DNA of 64,000 bases. It comes from Paenibacillus psychroresistens (lineage in GTDB: Bacteria > Bacillota > Bacilli > Paenibacillales > NBRC-103111). The stretch spans positions 5,531,501 through 5,595,500 of the forward strand of contig NZ_CP034235.1 of NCBI RefSeq assembly GCF_009728935.1, in the 5' to 3' direction. The notes below the pieces were generated by a model that was given only the letters and a program-made list of their open reading frames with translations, was not told where the DNA came from and ran no database searches. Of this stretch, positions 53,176 through 62,581 are shown in pieces. Within the stretch, counting starts at the first letter, position 1, and each line of letters begins with the position of its first letter. A program made the translations under genes and the position numbers.

Positions 53176-54573
53176 ATGGCACATCATTATTTACCACTGA
53201 CAGAACGCGATCGCGCAGAAATGTTCGAAACGATTGGCATTTCAGATATCGAACAGCTTTTCGAGGATATACCGGCAGAAGCAAGATTCAAAGGCGAGCT
53301 GCAAATTTCCGAGAAGATGGATGAACAAACATTACTTCGTTATATGAGAAAACTTGCAGGCAAGAATGCAGACTTTGACCGTTATGCTTCATTTCTTGGT
53401 GCTGGAATCTATGATCATCACCTTCCTGTTGTCATCAACCATATGATTTCACGTTCCGAATTCTATACAGCCTACACGCCTTATCAGCCTGAAATCAGCC
53501 AAGGCGAGCTGCAGGCGATTTTTGAATTTCAATCCTTTATCTGTGAGCTGACCGGCATGGCCGTAGCCAATGCCTCGATGTATGACGGCTCCACTGCGCT
53601 AGCTGAAGCCGGTGCATTGGCAAGCGGCGCAACGAAACGCAGCCGCTTGCTTGTTTCGCGCGCGGTTCATCCAGAGGCGCGCCAAATTCTTAAAACGTCC
53701 GCCAAAGGCTTGAACCTCGAGGTAATCGAGGTTGATTATATCAATGGCGTGACGGATCTTGATCAGCTTGCGGCGCTGACCAATGATCAAACCGCAGCCA
53801 TTATTGTCCAGTCGCCGAATTTCTTCGGCAATCTCGAGGATATTGCGGGGATTGAACCGATTATTCACGAAGCAGGAGGCCTGCTAGTGGTTAGCTGCAA
53901 CCCGATGTCGCTTGGATTAATCGAAGCACCAGGCAAGCTCGGTGCCGATATCGTTGTTGGCGATGCCCAGCCCTTCGGAATTCCGGCAGCCCTCGGCGGC
54001 CCTACCTGCGGCTACTTCTCCGTCGCTGAGAAATGGATGCGCCGCATGCCAGGCCGCATCGTTGGCCAAACCGTAGACCGTGACGGAAAGCGCGGCTTTG
54101 TGCTGACGCTGCAAGCACGTGAGCAGCATATCCGCCGCGAGAAAGCGACATCCAACATTTGTTCCAACCAAGCGCTGCTCGCTTTGTGTGCTTCCATCTA
54201 CTTGTCTGTCATGGGCAAACAAGGCATTCAGGATGTAGCTTCCCTGAATTTGCAAAAATCCCATTACGCGGCTTCCCGCTTCGCCGCTACTCAAACTATG
54301 CAGCTTGCGTTTGCAACGCCCTTCTTTAATGAGTTTGTTGTAAAATTCAACAATGCGATCGACTTAAAGGCACTGAACAGCAAGCTCCTAACAGACGGCT
54401 TCATTGGCGGCTACGACTTAGGCAATGAATATCCAGAGCTTCAAGGTCATCTATTGGTTGCCGTTACCGAACAACGCACTCGTGCTGAAATTGATGAATT
54501 TGTTGCTATGTTGAACAGCTATGCATCTGAGAGCAATTTTATTCCATCCGTTTTAGAGGGGGTTAACCCATGA
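53176..54573 (+). CDS. gcvPA: Glycine dehydrogenase (decarboxylating) subunit 1
   Basis: A 465-residue N-terminal half of the P protein, folded like the PLP-enzyme type but lacking the PLP lysine, which is on the partner subunit. Recognisable blocks: [32 protein letters not shown] and [12 protein letters not shown]. Forms the heterodimeric glycine decarboxylase with gcvPB, whose ATG overlaps its stop (ATGA). Confidence 0.95.
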   Translation: MAHHYLPLTERDRAEMFETIGISDIEQLFEDIPAEARFKGELQISEKMDEQTLLRYMRKLAGKNADFDRYASFLGAGIYDHHLPVVINHMISRSEFYTAYTPYQPEISQGELQAIFEFQSFICELTGMAVANASMYDGSTALAEAGALASGATKRSRLLVSRAVHPEARQILKTSAKGLNLEVIEVDYINGVTDLDQLAALTNDQTAAIIVQSPNFFGNLEDIAGIEPIIHEAGGLLVVSCNPMSLGLIEAPGKLGADIVVGDAQPFGIPAALGGPTCGYFSVAEKWMRRMPGRIVGQTVDRDGKRGFVLTLQAREQHIRREKATSNICSNQALLALCASIYLSVMGKQGIQDVASLNLQKSHYAASRFAATQTMQLAFATPFFNEFVVKFNNAIDLKALNSKLLTDGFIGGYDLGNEYPELQGHLLVAVTEQRTRAEIDEFVAMLNSYASESNFIPSVLEGVNP

Positions 54574-56036
54574 CAGAGGTTAAGCATGATAAAGCATTAA
54601 TATTTGAACTAAGTCAGCCTGGACGTGTTGGCTATTCGCTTCCTGCCAGTGATGTTCCAGAAGTCGATATTTCTAAGATTATACCTGCTCAATTCTTGCG
54701 TAAAAAAGCAGCCGAGCTGCCTGAGGTTTATGAGGTCGATGTCATTCGCCATTACACGGCTTTATCTCGTCGTAATTTCGGGATTGATAATGGCTTTTAT
54801 CCGCTTGGATCCTGCACAATGAAATACAATCCCAAAATCAATGAAGATGTTGCCCGCTTCGCTGGCTTCGCGAAAATACATCCTTACCAGCCTGAAGAAT
54901 CCATTCAAGGCGCTTTGGAGCTTTTATACAATCTTCAACAGGATCTTGCTGAAATCACAGGTATGGATCAGGTTACTCTGCAGCCTGCAGCTGGTGCCCA
55001 TGGTGAGTGGACAGGCTTAATGATGATTCGCGCTTATCACGAAAGTCGTGGGGATCATCGCACCAAGGTTATCGTTCCAGATTCCTCACACGGTACGAAC
55101 CCAGCCAGTGCAACAGTTGCCGGATTAGAAACCATCACGATCAAGTCCAATGAGTTGGGATTAGTAGATTTAGACGCACTGCGTGCTGTAGTTGGTTCCG
55201 ATACAGCGGCATTAATGCTTACTAACCCGAACACACTTGGTTTGTTCGAGCAGCAAATCATTGAAATTGCACAAATTGTCCATGAAGCTGGAGGTTTGCT
55301 CTATTATGACGGAGCTAACGCTAATGCCATCATGGGTATTACACGTCCTGGAGATATGGGCTTTGATGTAGTCCATTTGAATTTACACAAAACCATGAGT
55401 ACTCCACATGGCGGAGGCGGTCCTGGTGCAGGTCCAGTAGGCGTCAAGGCAAAGCTTATCCCTTTCCTTCCAACTCCTACAGTAGCTATTAAAGAAGACG
55501 GAGCTTTCTATTTTGAGTATAATTATCCGCAGTCTATAGGTCGCGTTAAGGGCTTTTATGGCAACTTTGGAATTCTAGTTCGGGCATATACTTATATTCG
55601 TACCTACGGTCCAGCCGGGCTTCGTACCGTTTCGGAAAACGCTGTGCTTAATGCAAACTATATGATGAGAAGACTTGCCCCTTATTATGATGTTGCTTTT
55701 GACCGCCCATGCAAGCATGAATTCGTCTTATCTGGACGTCGCCAGAAGAAGCTAGGCGTTCGTACATTAGATATTGCTAAACGCTTGCTTGATTTCGGCT
55801 ATCATCCACCGACTATTTATTTCCCTCTTATAGTAGAAGAATGTATCATGATTGAACCAACCGAAACAGAAAGTAAAGAAACATTGGATGGTTTTATTGA
55901 CATTATGATTCAAATTGCTAGGGAAGCAGAAGAGACGCCTGAGCTCGTGATCAACGCTCCATATACAACGGTCGTTAAACGTATGGATGAGACATTGGCT
56001 GCTCGAAAACCCGTGTTAAATTGCGGCTGCAGCTAA
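54570..56036 (+). CDS. gcvPB: Glycine dehydrogenase (decarboxylating) subunit 2
   Basis: A 488-residue PLP subunit of the split P protein. PLP lysine Lys274 in [18 protein letters not shown]; also [12 protein letters not shown] and [10 protein letters not shown]. Decarboxylates glycine and transfers the aminomethyl group to lipoyl-GcvH. The C-terminal end with Cys residues (LNCGCS) is common in this subunit. Last gene of the riboswitch operon. Confidence 0.96.
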   Translation: MTEVKHDKALIFELSQPGRVGYSLPASDVPEVDISKIIPAQFLRKKAAELPEVYEVDVIRHYTALSRRNFGIDNGFYPLGSCTMKYNPKINEDVARFAGFAKIHPYQPEESIQGALELLYNLQQDLAEITGMDQVTLQPAAGAHGEWTGLMMIRAYHESRGDHRTKVIVPDSSHGTNPASATVAGLETITIKSNELGLVDLDALRAVVGSDTAALMLTNPNTLGLFEQQIIEIAQIVHEAGGLLYYDGANANAIMGITRPGDMGFDVVHLNLHKTMSTPHGGGGPGAGPVGVKAKLIPFLPTPTVAIKEDGAFYFEYNYPQSIGRVKGFYGNFGILVRAYTYIRTYGPAGLRTVSENAVLNANYMMRRLAPYYDVAFDRPCKHEFVLSGRRQKKLGVRTLDIAKRLLDFGYHPPTIYFPLIVEECIMIEPTETESKETLDGFIDIMIQIAREAEETPELVINAPYTTVVKRMDETLAARKPVLNCGCS

Positions 56037-56054
56037 TCCCAGCTTTATGTTCAT

Positions 56055-56099
56055 CACAAAAACAACCCAAACTAGTTCAATTAGTTTGGGCTGTTTTGT
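56055..56099. terminator. Terminator between gcvPB and the anti-sigma gene
   Basis: AAAACA-CCCAAACTA / TAGTTTGGG-TGTTTT stem with loop of about 7 bases, between convergent genes. A- and T-tracts on both sides allow bidirectional function. Confidence 0.85.
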
Positions 56100-56108
56100 A
56101 TATATAGA

Positions 56109-57473
56109 TCACTTAACTTTAATTTTGTAAGTTTGCTGAATGTAACTCGGGTACTCGTTTACATGAAATGTCAGGGGCTGCGGATAATCTTTATTATTGA
56201 AAAAATAATAAATTTCCTGGATACTCAGATCTCCTGAGCTTGACCATACCCTTCCGCCGGGACCATCGACCATATAATGGACACCGCCAATGGCATCTGT
56301 AAATCGTTTGTCCAACATCATGTTATAGCCCCTGTCATCTTTATCATGATCCAAATGCAACGAAAGCGTCATTTCTTGCAGCCTAACTCCTGGAGCCGAA
56401 TCCACAGCTATAAGTGAAAGCGAAGCGTCAGGCGCTTTAATCAGCTTTCCCGCTTGAGTATCTATGATAACATCACGTTTGTTCTGATCCAAAGCTCTAA
56501 AATACTCTCCCTCGAGATAAAGCTCTTTAGGATAATGGAAATAATTGCTCTCAAAATATAATATATTCTGACCGCTTCTCCCCATATATTTCCATATTTC
56601 ACCTTTCTCATCGATCAAATGGAGATCTATTGGTCCAAAAACTTGCTTGCTGTTACTCTCATCATAAGAAAGCTCAACACTAACTCGCAACGGATTTACA
56701 GTAGCTTTCACAAAAGCAACCCGTTGTCCCTCCACTTCAATCGTCTTATTCAAGATGTACTCCTTAGTCATACCTGCAAATTTAGCATGGTCAATGGGTA
56801 TATTCACTTTAAACTCTTGGTCGGAGTATCCAAGCTTGGACTTTAATACGATTTGATCCGGTAAAATCAATCCATCCTGCAGCTGTACATCGATTGTACC
56901 CCGAGAAATATTTTTTTCATTTTTTTTATACTTAATGTCAAGCTCATTGGGATTGCCCCAGCTGATCGTTGCAATTAAAGCTTTTCCGCTCAAATCACTC
57001 ACTCTAGGCGAAGATAGTGTAATAAGCTCATCCCCATTTTTATTTTCAATCGAATAAAAGATCAAGGCACGGGCTTCGTCCACAATAATCCCTTCTACAG
57101 TAAACTTGATACCGCCATTTTCATCCGCTATGCCTATCTGCTGTACAAAGTCATTATCTAAGGCTAATTGGAGGCCGCGATCTGGAGAATTTTGAATTAA
57201 ATCCACAAAGGTCGCCATTCCCGGGATATCCCGCATAAATGATGCAAACACAGGTGAGATCCGTACAGTTAAGAGACAGGACAATATTAAGAGCAACGCA
57301 GCTGCGCTTGACCCTAATCTACGTCGCATTCTAATCTTCGTCCGAGCCCGCTGCTCACGGCCTTTACGTATCCCCTCACGAATGTAATCATCTATGTCTG
57401 TAGATATCAGTTCATTACCCAGATCTATTTTGGCATCAACCAATTCCTGCTCAAGCCCACTATAGTTATGCAT
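56109..57473 (-). CDS. DUF4179-family membrane anti-sigma protein
   Basis: A 454-residue protein: cytoplasmic N-terminal region (about 1-50), one transmembrane segment (about 57-80; GSSAAALLLILSCLLTV), then a large extracytoplasmic region with the DUF4179 start (FMRDIPGMATFVDLI). Gene position directly after an ECF sigma factor, overlapping by 8 bases, and the topology support an anti-sigma or sensor role. I use ATG 57473 behind GGAG; an upstream in-frame ATG is inside the sigma gene. The outside region lacks a recognised catalytic motif. Confidence 0.8.
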   Translation of the reverse strand: MHNYSGLEQELVDAKIDLGNELISTDIDDYIREGIRKGREQRARTKIRMRRRLGSSAAALLLILSCLLTVRISPVFASFMRDIPGMATFVDLIQNSPDRGLQLALDNDFVQQIGIADENGGIKFTVEGIIVDEARALIFYSIENKNGDELITLSSPRVSDLSGKALIATISWGNPNELDIKYKKNEKNISRGTIDVQLQDGLILPDQIVLKSKLGYSDQEFKVNIPIDHAKFAGMTKEYILNKTIEVEGQRVAFVKATVNPLRVSVELSYDESNSKQVFGPIDLHLIDEKGEIWKYMGRSGQNILYFESNYFHYPKELYLEGEYFRALDQNKRDVIIDTQAGKLIKAPDASLSLIAVDSAPGVRLQEMTLSLHLDHDKDDRGYNMMLDKRFTDAIGGVHYMVDGPGGRVWSSSGDLSIQEIYYFFNNKDYPQPLTFHVNEYPSYIQQTYKIKVK

Positions 57474-57993
57474 AATCTCCACTCCTATCTTTGCCAATGT
57501 AACCACGAAGCTGGATCAAGGCCTTATTAAGCCAGGTTTTAACGGTACCCTCCGGCTTTTCCAGCAGCTTTGAAATTTCAACTAATGTCATGTCTTGATA
57601 ATATTTAAGAATAATAATATGACGGTATCGAGGAGAAAGCTGGGCAATTGCCCATTCTAATCTGATTTTTTCTTCCAGCGGCGTGGACTCCGTTGTTAAT
57701 GTATTAGGTAAATGCAGCAATGGTATGACTTTTCGACTTCGCTTTTGCTCATCGATACAGTAATGAATCAGAATTCTTATCATCCATGTGTAGAAAAATT
57801 GAGGCTCCTTGAGCTTTCCTAGCTTCTCATAGGCACGGCAAGTCGCTTCCTGCAAGGCTTCCAGCGCCTCAGCCTCATTCCTTAAATAAGCAAATGCTAT
57901 TCTATAGAATCGTTCCTTCTCAGCGCTAACCAGCAGGAAGAAAGCATCATCATCGCCATGTTTCGCCCTTATTACAAGCTCGTCTGTTGTCAT
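57466..57993 (-). CDS. ECF RNA polymerase sigma factor
   Basis: A 175-residue sigma-70 family factor with region 2 (FLLVSAEKERFYRIAFAYLRNEAEALEALQEATCRAYEKL) and region 4 (LSPRYRHIIILKYYQDMTLVEISKLLEKPEGTVKTWL). Belongs to the ECF group often paired with DUF4179 anti-sigmas (SigV/SigX-like in Bacillus). The partner overlaps its end. Its own promoter probably lies at 58000-58150; I could not define it. ATG after GAGAGGTGG. Confidence 0.9.
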   Translation of the reverse strand: MTTDELVIRAKHGDDDAFFLLVSAEKERFYRIAFAYLRNEAEALEALQEATCRAYEKLGKLKEPQFFYTWMIRILIHYCIDEQKRSRKVIPLLHLPNTLTTESTPLEEKIRLEWAIAQLSPRYRHIIILKYYQDMTLVEISKLLEKPEGTVKTWLNKALIQLRGYIGKDRSGDYA

Positions 57994-58154
57994 GATTTCC
58001 CACCTCTCTTCTATTAGACTGTGAATAGCACCAAACGGTTTTATTTATACTTAAAAAATACACCGCGCATTCTGGCATTAAGTCGATCATTTGATCTCCT
58101 GTTTGCCATTAATACGCGGTGCAACTTATTATAGCTTTGAAAGACATCCTTGGA

Positions 58155-59489
58155 TCAAGCCTTTTTCATTTGAACCTGCAGCCAATCCGTACGATAGAAG
58201 CGGATCAGCATGGCGAGTCCGTAAATAGCCAAAAACGTATAAAGCGCAATCCACGTCCCCATACTTCCCATATCAAGCATGAACGTTAGTACATAAGCAA
58301 GTGGTACGAAAATAAGCCAATTAATCAGAAACGAAGCCTTCACCATAAAGGTTGTATCACCTATGCCACGCAAGCCGCCAGCATAGAAATTATATAAGCC
58401 ATCAAATAACTGTAAAAAAGCAGAAACACGGATTAGACGGGCAGCCAGCTCTTGCACCTGCGGGTCACTGGTATAAATTCGCGCAATGCCATCCGCTAAG
58501 AAGAATTCGATTGTACCTAAAATCAATAAAAATATACTGCCGAGGATTGCCGTTTCCGTACCGTACTTACGAGCTTGCAAGGGATCGCCGCGCCCTACCG
58601 CTTGACCTACGAGGATCGTTGCTGTTGCACTAAACGCAAACGCTGGCATAAATCCAAAGGACATCACATTCAAAGCTACCTCATTGGAAGCAAGAGCTGT
58701 CGTCCCTAGTCTCGTGACGAACATCGTAAAGATGAACATCGCTGCACTCGTGGCAAATTCCTGCACGCCAAGCTTACCGCTCTCCGTAAGTATCAGCCGT
58801 GCTTCCGCCCGACTGATTACAACGCGCGAGCGTGTGCCAAACCGCGCATGCAGCCGCACGAGGAAAACGTACAAGCTGCCCGCAAAAATCAAGGCTTCTC
58901 CAATGAAGAAGGCCCAGCCCGCACCGGGCAGTCCAAGCTTTGGAAAGCCTAGGTGACCATAGGTCAGTGAGTAAGTGAAGAACACCATTGCCGCGTTCCC
59001 GACAATGGCTAGAACAAGCGGTGTCCGCGTGTCGCCAATTCCGCGGAAAAAACCCTGCAGCACAAAGCTAGCTACAGAAAACGCCATAGCAAAAAATCTA
59101 ATGCCCAAGTAAGCCTCTCCAGCATTAACCAGCTCTGTATTTCCACCCATCAGACGAAGCACAGCACCAGGAGCATAAAAACCAGCTATAACGAGCAAAA
59201 CCGCAACGATAATACAAAAGTATAAAGCGATATAGGTTCGCTCAACTGCTTTTTTCAATTCACCTGCTCCATAATTCTGCGCAACCAAATAGTTAACGGT
59301 CAACCCTGTTCCAGAGAACAGTGCCCAACCGTTGTACATAATAATATTGGAAACGCCTACAACTGCAATCACCAGCGCCCCTAGCTGCCCAACCATGATT
59401 AAGCTAATAGTTCCTGTAAGCGTAACCGTTGCAAATGACAAGATCGATGGCAAAGCCAGCAATAGAATTAATTTACTATCCTTGAACAT
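58155..59489 (-). CDS. MATE-family efflux transporter
   Basis: A 444-residue membrane protein with 12 hydrophobic segments in the MATE two-bundle arrangement; two related halves contain motifs such as GLTVNYLVAQNYGAGE and ATILVGQAVGRGD. Exports cationic drugs or metabolites using Na+ or H+; the substrate is unknown. I use ATG 59489 preceded by AAGGGTGA at acceptable spacing; a GTG four codons earlier overlaps that site. Confidence 0.88.
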   Translation of the reverse strand: MFKDSKLILLLALPSILSFATVTLTGTISLIMVGQLGALVIAVVGVSNIIMYNGWALFSGTGLTVNYLVAQNYGAGELKKAVERTYIALYFCIIVAVLLVIAGFYAPGAVLRLMGGNTELVNAGEAYLGIRFFAMAFSVASFVLQGFFRGIGDTRTPLVLAIVGNAAMVFFTYSLTYGHLGFPKLGLPGAGWAFFIGEALIFAGSLYVFLVRLHARFGTRSRVVISRAEARLILTESGKLGVQEFATSAAMFIFTMFVTRLGTTALASNEVALNVMSFGFMPAFAFSATATILVGQAVGRGDPLQARKYGTETAILGSIFLLILGTIEFFLADGIARIYTSDPQVQELAARLIRVSAFLQLFDGLYNFYAGGLRGIGDTTFMVKASFLINWLIFVPLAYVLTFMLDMGSMGTWIALYTFLAIYGLAMLIRFYRTDWLQVQMKKA

Positions 59490-59553
59490 ATTTAGCTTCA
59501 CCCTTATAACTTTAACCCTTGCGAGCTAGTCATTTTTATTAAAATGCTCAGAT

Positions 59554-59586
59554 AAATAAAAAAAAGCCTCTTCAGTTCAAGGCTTT
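59554..59586 (-). terminator. Terminator of the tRNA pair
   Basis: On the minus strand, AAGCCTTGAA-CTGA-AGGCTT stem followed by eight T (59560-59567), after tRNA-Gly. Confidence 0.82.
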
Positions 59587-59601
59587 CGGATTTAATAATT
59601 A

Positions 59602-59675
59602 TGGAGCGGGTGAGGGGAATCGAACCCCTGCGATCAGCTTGGAAGGCTGAAGTTCTACCATTAAACTACACCCGC
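59602..59675 (-). tRNA. tRNA-Gly (anticodon TCC)
   Basis: Minus-strand cloverleaf of 74 bases with encoded CCA: acceptor GCGGGTG/CACCCGC, D loop with TTTAATGGTAGAA, anticodon loop CTTCCAA (TCC), T loop GGTTCGATTCC. Discriminator T is normal for bacterial tRNA-Gly. Confidence 0.95.
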
Positions 59676-59698
59676 TTATTGCTTCTTAAAGAATATAA

Positions 59699-59775
59699 TG
59701 GTCGGGACGACACGATTTGAACATGCGACCCCCTGGTCCCAAACCAGGTGCTCTACCAAGCTGAGCTACGTCCCG
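59699..59775 (-). tRNA. tRNA-Pro (anticodon TGG)
   Basis: Minus-strand cloverleaf of 77 bases with encoded CCA: acceptor CGGGACG/CGTCCCG, D arm AGCTCAGCTTGGTAGAGC, anticodon loop TTTGGGA (TGG), T loop TGTTCAAATC. It lies 23 bases upstream of tRNA-Gly, likely one transcript. Confidence 0.95.
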
Positions 59776-59849
59776 AGGCTTACTTGTCACTTTTTAGCGA
59801 CAAAAAGTAATATATCATGTTCCTTTTAGAAATGCAACATTTTTATTAA

Positions 59850-60236
59850 TTATTCTTGAAACAGCAATTTAAGCATATCAAGAATTTTTTTACGTTCGGC
59901 CTCAGTAAGCTCTTTACCTCGATAAGTAATCTGCTGGCTTTTGATGAAATCTACTAGTTCAATTGATTTTGGACTCAAATTATATTCTGTTAAGTAAGGC
60001 TCACTACTTTCCTGTAAGTAGCCTGCTTTTCTCATTAACTCTTCATATGAATAATTATAGGCTTTAGCCAATGTTTTTAATGTATCTGGTGTCGGCTTGA
60101 CGGGATTGCCTGATCTCTGATCAATCCCCTTTTCAATGATACCTAGATAAGTATGACTAATTCCCGAACGGCTGCTGACGTCTCTTAAGGATTCCTGATC
60201 ACGCAGCTGACGGAGCAAATTTCCTAATTCTTGCAT
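59850..60236 (-). CDS. XRE-family helix-turn-helix repressor
   Basis: A 128-residue protein with N-terminal HTH_3 domain (about 4-62; LRDVSSRSGISHTYLGIIEKG) and a C-terminal helical tail (LSPKSIELVDFI, KELTEAERKKILDMLKLLF) probably for dimerisation. It resembles phage-like or Paenibacillus stationary-phase XRE repressors, but no prophage genes are near. ATG behind AGGAGG. It is divergent from the small gene at 60304-60606 and its intergenic space is packed with repeats, so it likely represses itself and that gene. Confidence 0.87.
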   Translation of the reverse strand: MQELGNLLRQLRDQESLRDVSSRSGISHTYLGIIEKGIDQRSGNPVKPTPDTLKTLAKAYNYSYEELMRKAGYLQESSEPYLTEYNLSPKSIELVDFIKSQQITYRGKELTEAERKKILDMLKLLFQE

Positions 60237-60251
60237 AAACGGATCCTCCTA

Positions 60252-60313
60252 TTGACAGGCATGTAATACTAGTGATACATTATTATTACAAAATGTAATA
60301 TATGTGATACATT
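60252..60313 (+). promoter_or_regulatory. Divergent promoter and operator region
   Basis: For the plus-strand gene: TTGACA 60252-60257 and TACATT 60276-60281 with 18 bp spacer. Over and around it: a near-palindrome ATGTAATACTAGTGATACAT (60261-60280), a perfect one TATTACA-AAA-TGTAATA (60284-60300), and GTGATACATT twice, at 60272-60281 and 60304-60313. These are half-sites of one motif in alternating orientation, as expected for XRE-type repressor binding. Confidence 0.65.
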
Positions 60314-60606
60314 GCTCATTCCATTGGAAGCAGGTGATTACCATTGATATCAGCCATATAGCTAAACATAAGAATAAATTAGTCGCTATTCGGCATGCAC
60401 TCACATTGGTAGACACAGATAGAGAACTAATAGTTACAATTTGCAAAGAAATGGCTTTTAAGTGGATACCTATAATTCTAGATGATGTAGCTCATCTATA
60501 TGAGGAGAATGCACAGCTGCAGGTTGATAACTTAAATCTTAACTTACAGAATGATTCCCTCTTACAGCAGAATGTGGCTCTTTCTCAACGTTTACATCAT
60601 CAATAA
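60304..60606 (+). CDS. Small coiled-coil protein divergent from the XRE repressor
   Basis: The frame is open from GTG 60304 (100 residues), but this codon lies inside the operator repeats and has no ribosome binding site. A later start is more likely: GTG 60334, or ATT 60343 behind GGTGAT, which would give a protein of about 87 residues beginning IDISHIAKHKNKLVAIRHAL. The N-terminal half is helical with a hydrophobic middle (WIPIILDDVAHLY); the C-terminal half is a Gln/Asn/Leu-rich coiled coil. No known family recognised. The 3' end overlaps the copC-copD gene by 7 bases tail to tail. Confidence 0.6.
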   Translation: MIHCSFHWKQVITIDISHIAKHKNKLVAIRHALTLVDTDRELIVTICKEMAFKWIPIILDDVAHLYEENAQLQVDNLNLNLQNDSLLQQNVALSQRLHHQ

Positions 60607-62264
60607 ACCCGCATTTCATTGGTAAAGGAAACCTCGTTATCCTCCGCATCATAAATATTTAATTCCAGCCCCCATTTTCCAGCAAAAGATAAATACGGAC
60701 CCTCACTTTTGTAAACATACTTAACGAAGCCATCAAAGCTTTCATATTCTCCTGGCACTAGATTCTTATCTTCTATAGCTTCTAAAGGAATAGAAATCGG
60801 GGCTAATTTCTGATCTCCCTTATATTTAAGCAATAATTCAACCTGTTTTGGATTCCCCGCTTTACTAGGTAACCAAATTTCCAAATCAAAAGTATTGACA
60901 CCCGGCACATTCGGATTAATGTTGAGCGTTAAGTGTGCCTTTTCACCCATTTCATGCCAATTAAACGGATCATTCTTAGGAATAGGAGCCGCATAGGTTA
61001 GCAAACCAACAATACTAACAACGGCTATCATTAGAATTAAATCGACTTTGAGCCATTTAGATAAACCACCCGCCGTTAGATCCTCCTGAGTATTGTGATT
61101 CTTCATATGTCTTCTGATCCAAAACCCTGTTATCGCCACTGCAAGCACTAATCCAACCTTTATTACTAATAAGGTTCCCCATTGAGAATACTGAACGTAA
61201 GAAAGCTTTGGTAGATAAAACCAAGCTGTAAGACTACCTGTCACGGTTAAGATAAGGATAGAATAGAATGCAGCTCTTGAGAATTGAGGAAGCCATAGCT
61301 TAAGAAAGCTTTTATTACGCCACAATACTATACTTATGGCAAGCCCACCAACCCACAGAGCCGCTGCAGCAATATGTACCGCATCTAATCCTAATGTCCA
61401 ACCTATTGGCTTAAATGCCATTGCATGCCCATTCAAGGATTTTACTGCGACCATAGCTGCAATCCAGATCAGATCTATCCACAGCTTTCGCTGTAGTATG
61501 AAAAAACCAGCAATAGCTAAGATAAAACTAGCCAGCCAAGAAACACCAATGCTAGTTTCGAAGAATAAGTGAAGTAATTCCGCAGCCCCGCCTTCACCGA
61601 TAAGCTCTTGATAATGGTAATAAACTAGGAAAATTAAGGCAAACACGAATGCCCTTAATAAACCCACACGCCATTTTTGCAAGCTTTGCTGCACTTTCTC
61701 ATCCCTTTTTCTTATAACAACAGACCACATTACCCAACCAATCAAAAGTAACAGAGTTAAATAATAGAATATCCTCGATAAGTATAATAACCAATCCTGC
61801 GTTGACATTTTCCAAGAGAAGCTATGTTCCAACTGGGAGTTGCTGGTCGCTAAAAACGTGTTAGCTGCTATTGAAGTCCCAATCGTAAAGAGGTAGCTTC
61901 CTTCTATTGGATGACCGTCTGCTGAGATTATATGATAGGTTGCTACAAAGGTGCCATCTGCCAGCTTCGGTATCTCTAAACTCAGTGTCGTTCGCTTGGC
62001 ATCCAACTTTGCTTTCTTAGAAGTTACCGATTGACCTTCGTCATTTATTACTTTAATATAGTACAAGCTATCTTCTAATCGTTCATTAAACGTTAGTGAG
62101 ATCTCCTTAGGAGAATTTAATGAAAGACTATTGGATTGTGGCAATGATTTAATTAATGAAGCATGTGCCAGCGTAGTCGATGGATAAAGGAACAGTATAA
62201 TTAGTAGTGTAATAACAACCCCTGTACAGCGCTTTTTCAGACTATTAAATCGCTCTATTATCAC
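60600..62264 (-). CDS. CopC-CopD fusion, copper transport protein (YcnJ-like)
   Basis: A 554-residue membrane protein. Signal segment (about 12-33) then a CopC domain (about 34-130) whose mature N-terminus begins HAS (His34) and which carries a YHIISADGHPIEG motif (His111, Asp116, His118), the usual Cu(II) ligand set. Eight or so transmembrane helices follow (CopD domain, about 155-435) and then an extracytoplasmic beta-rich tail (about 445-554) resembling FixH/YtkA-like domains. B. subtilis YcnJ has the same order and takes up copper. GTG start behind GGGAG. No CopZ/CopA genes nearby. Confidence 0.88.
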   Translation of the reverse strand: MIIERFNSLKKRCTGVVITLLIILFLYPSTTLAHASLIKSLPQSNSLSLNSPKEISLTFNERLEDSLYYIKVINDEGQSVTSKKAKLDAKRTTLSLEIPKLADGTFVATYHIISADGHPIEGSYLFTIGTSIAANTFLATSNSQLEHSFSWKMSTQDWLLYLSRIFYYLTLLLLIGWVMWSVVIRKRDEKVQQSLQKWRVGLLRAFVFALIFLVYYHYQELIGEGGAAELLHLFFETSIGVSWLASFILAIAGFFILQRKLWIDLIWIAAMVAVKSLNGHAMAFKPIGWTLGLDAVHIAAAALWVGGLAISIVLWRNKSFLKLWLPQFSRAAFYSILILTVTGSLTAWFYLPKLSYVQYSQWGTLLVIKVGLVLAVAITGFWIRRHMKNHNTQEDLTAGGLSKWLKVDLILMIAVVSIVGLLTYAAPIPKNDPFNWHEMGEKAHLTLNINPNVPGVNTFDLEIWLPSKAGNPKQVELLLKYKGDQKLAPISIPLEAIEDKNLVPGEYESFDGFVKYVYKSEGPYLSFAGKWGLELNIYDAEDNEVSFTNEMRVY

Positions 62265-62342
62265 GAACTTTCTCCCTCTTGAATCGTATTCCTTAAAGTT
62301 TACTAAATCGAAGCAATGATTGCCAACGCATCTTTTTTTCTT

Positions 62343-62396
62343 TTGACAAATACTATATATTGGTGTACATTATTCAATACAAACTATATGTTGTGT
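62343..62396 (+). promoter_or_regulatory. Promoter with tandem NrdR boxes ahead of the ribonucleotide reductase
   Basis: TTGACA 62343-62348, 17-bp spacer, TACATT 62366-62371. The spacer itself is an NrdR-like box (62350-62365, core CTATATATTG), and a second, better box lies at 62381-62396 (AAACTATATGTTGTGT, 13 of 16 to the recalled consensus ACACWATATATWGTGT). Box starts are 31 bp apart, three helical turns, the spacing typical of NrdR-controlled nrd promoters. NrdR should repress when dATP is high. Confidence 0.75.
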
Positions 62397-62581
62397 GAAC
62401 GGAAGTTTTAGGTCTTACGCCCTATTGATTATTCTACTACACAATTGCACATCATGTGAAAGACAAATGTTCTGGCGTCGTACCTATCGATGTATTCAGG
62501 CATTTTTGTTTTCTCTACTTATAGAAGACAGTTTGGCTTTTATATTTTATAAGCTAATACATATTTGGAGGCTAAATAAAC

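Noticed and set aside
60249-60446. A 65-codon minus-strand frame across the XRE operator region.
   Set aside because: It covers the divergent promoter and operators and lacks a ribosome binding site.
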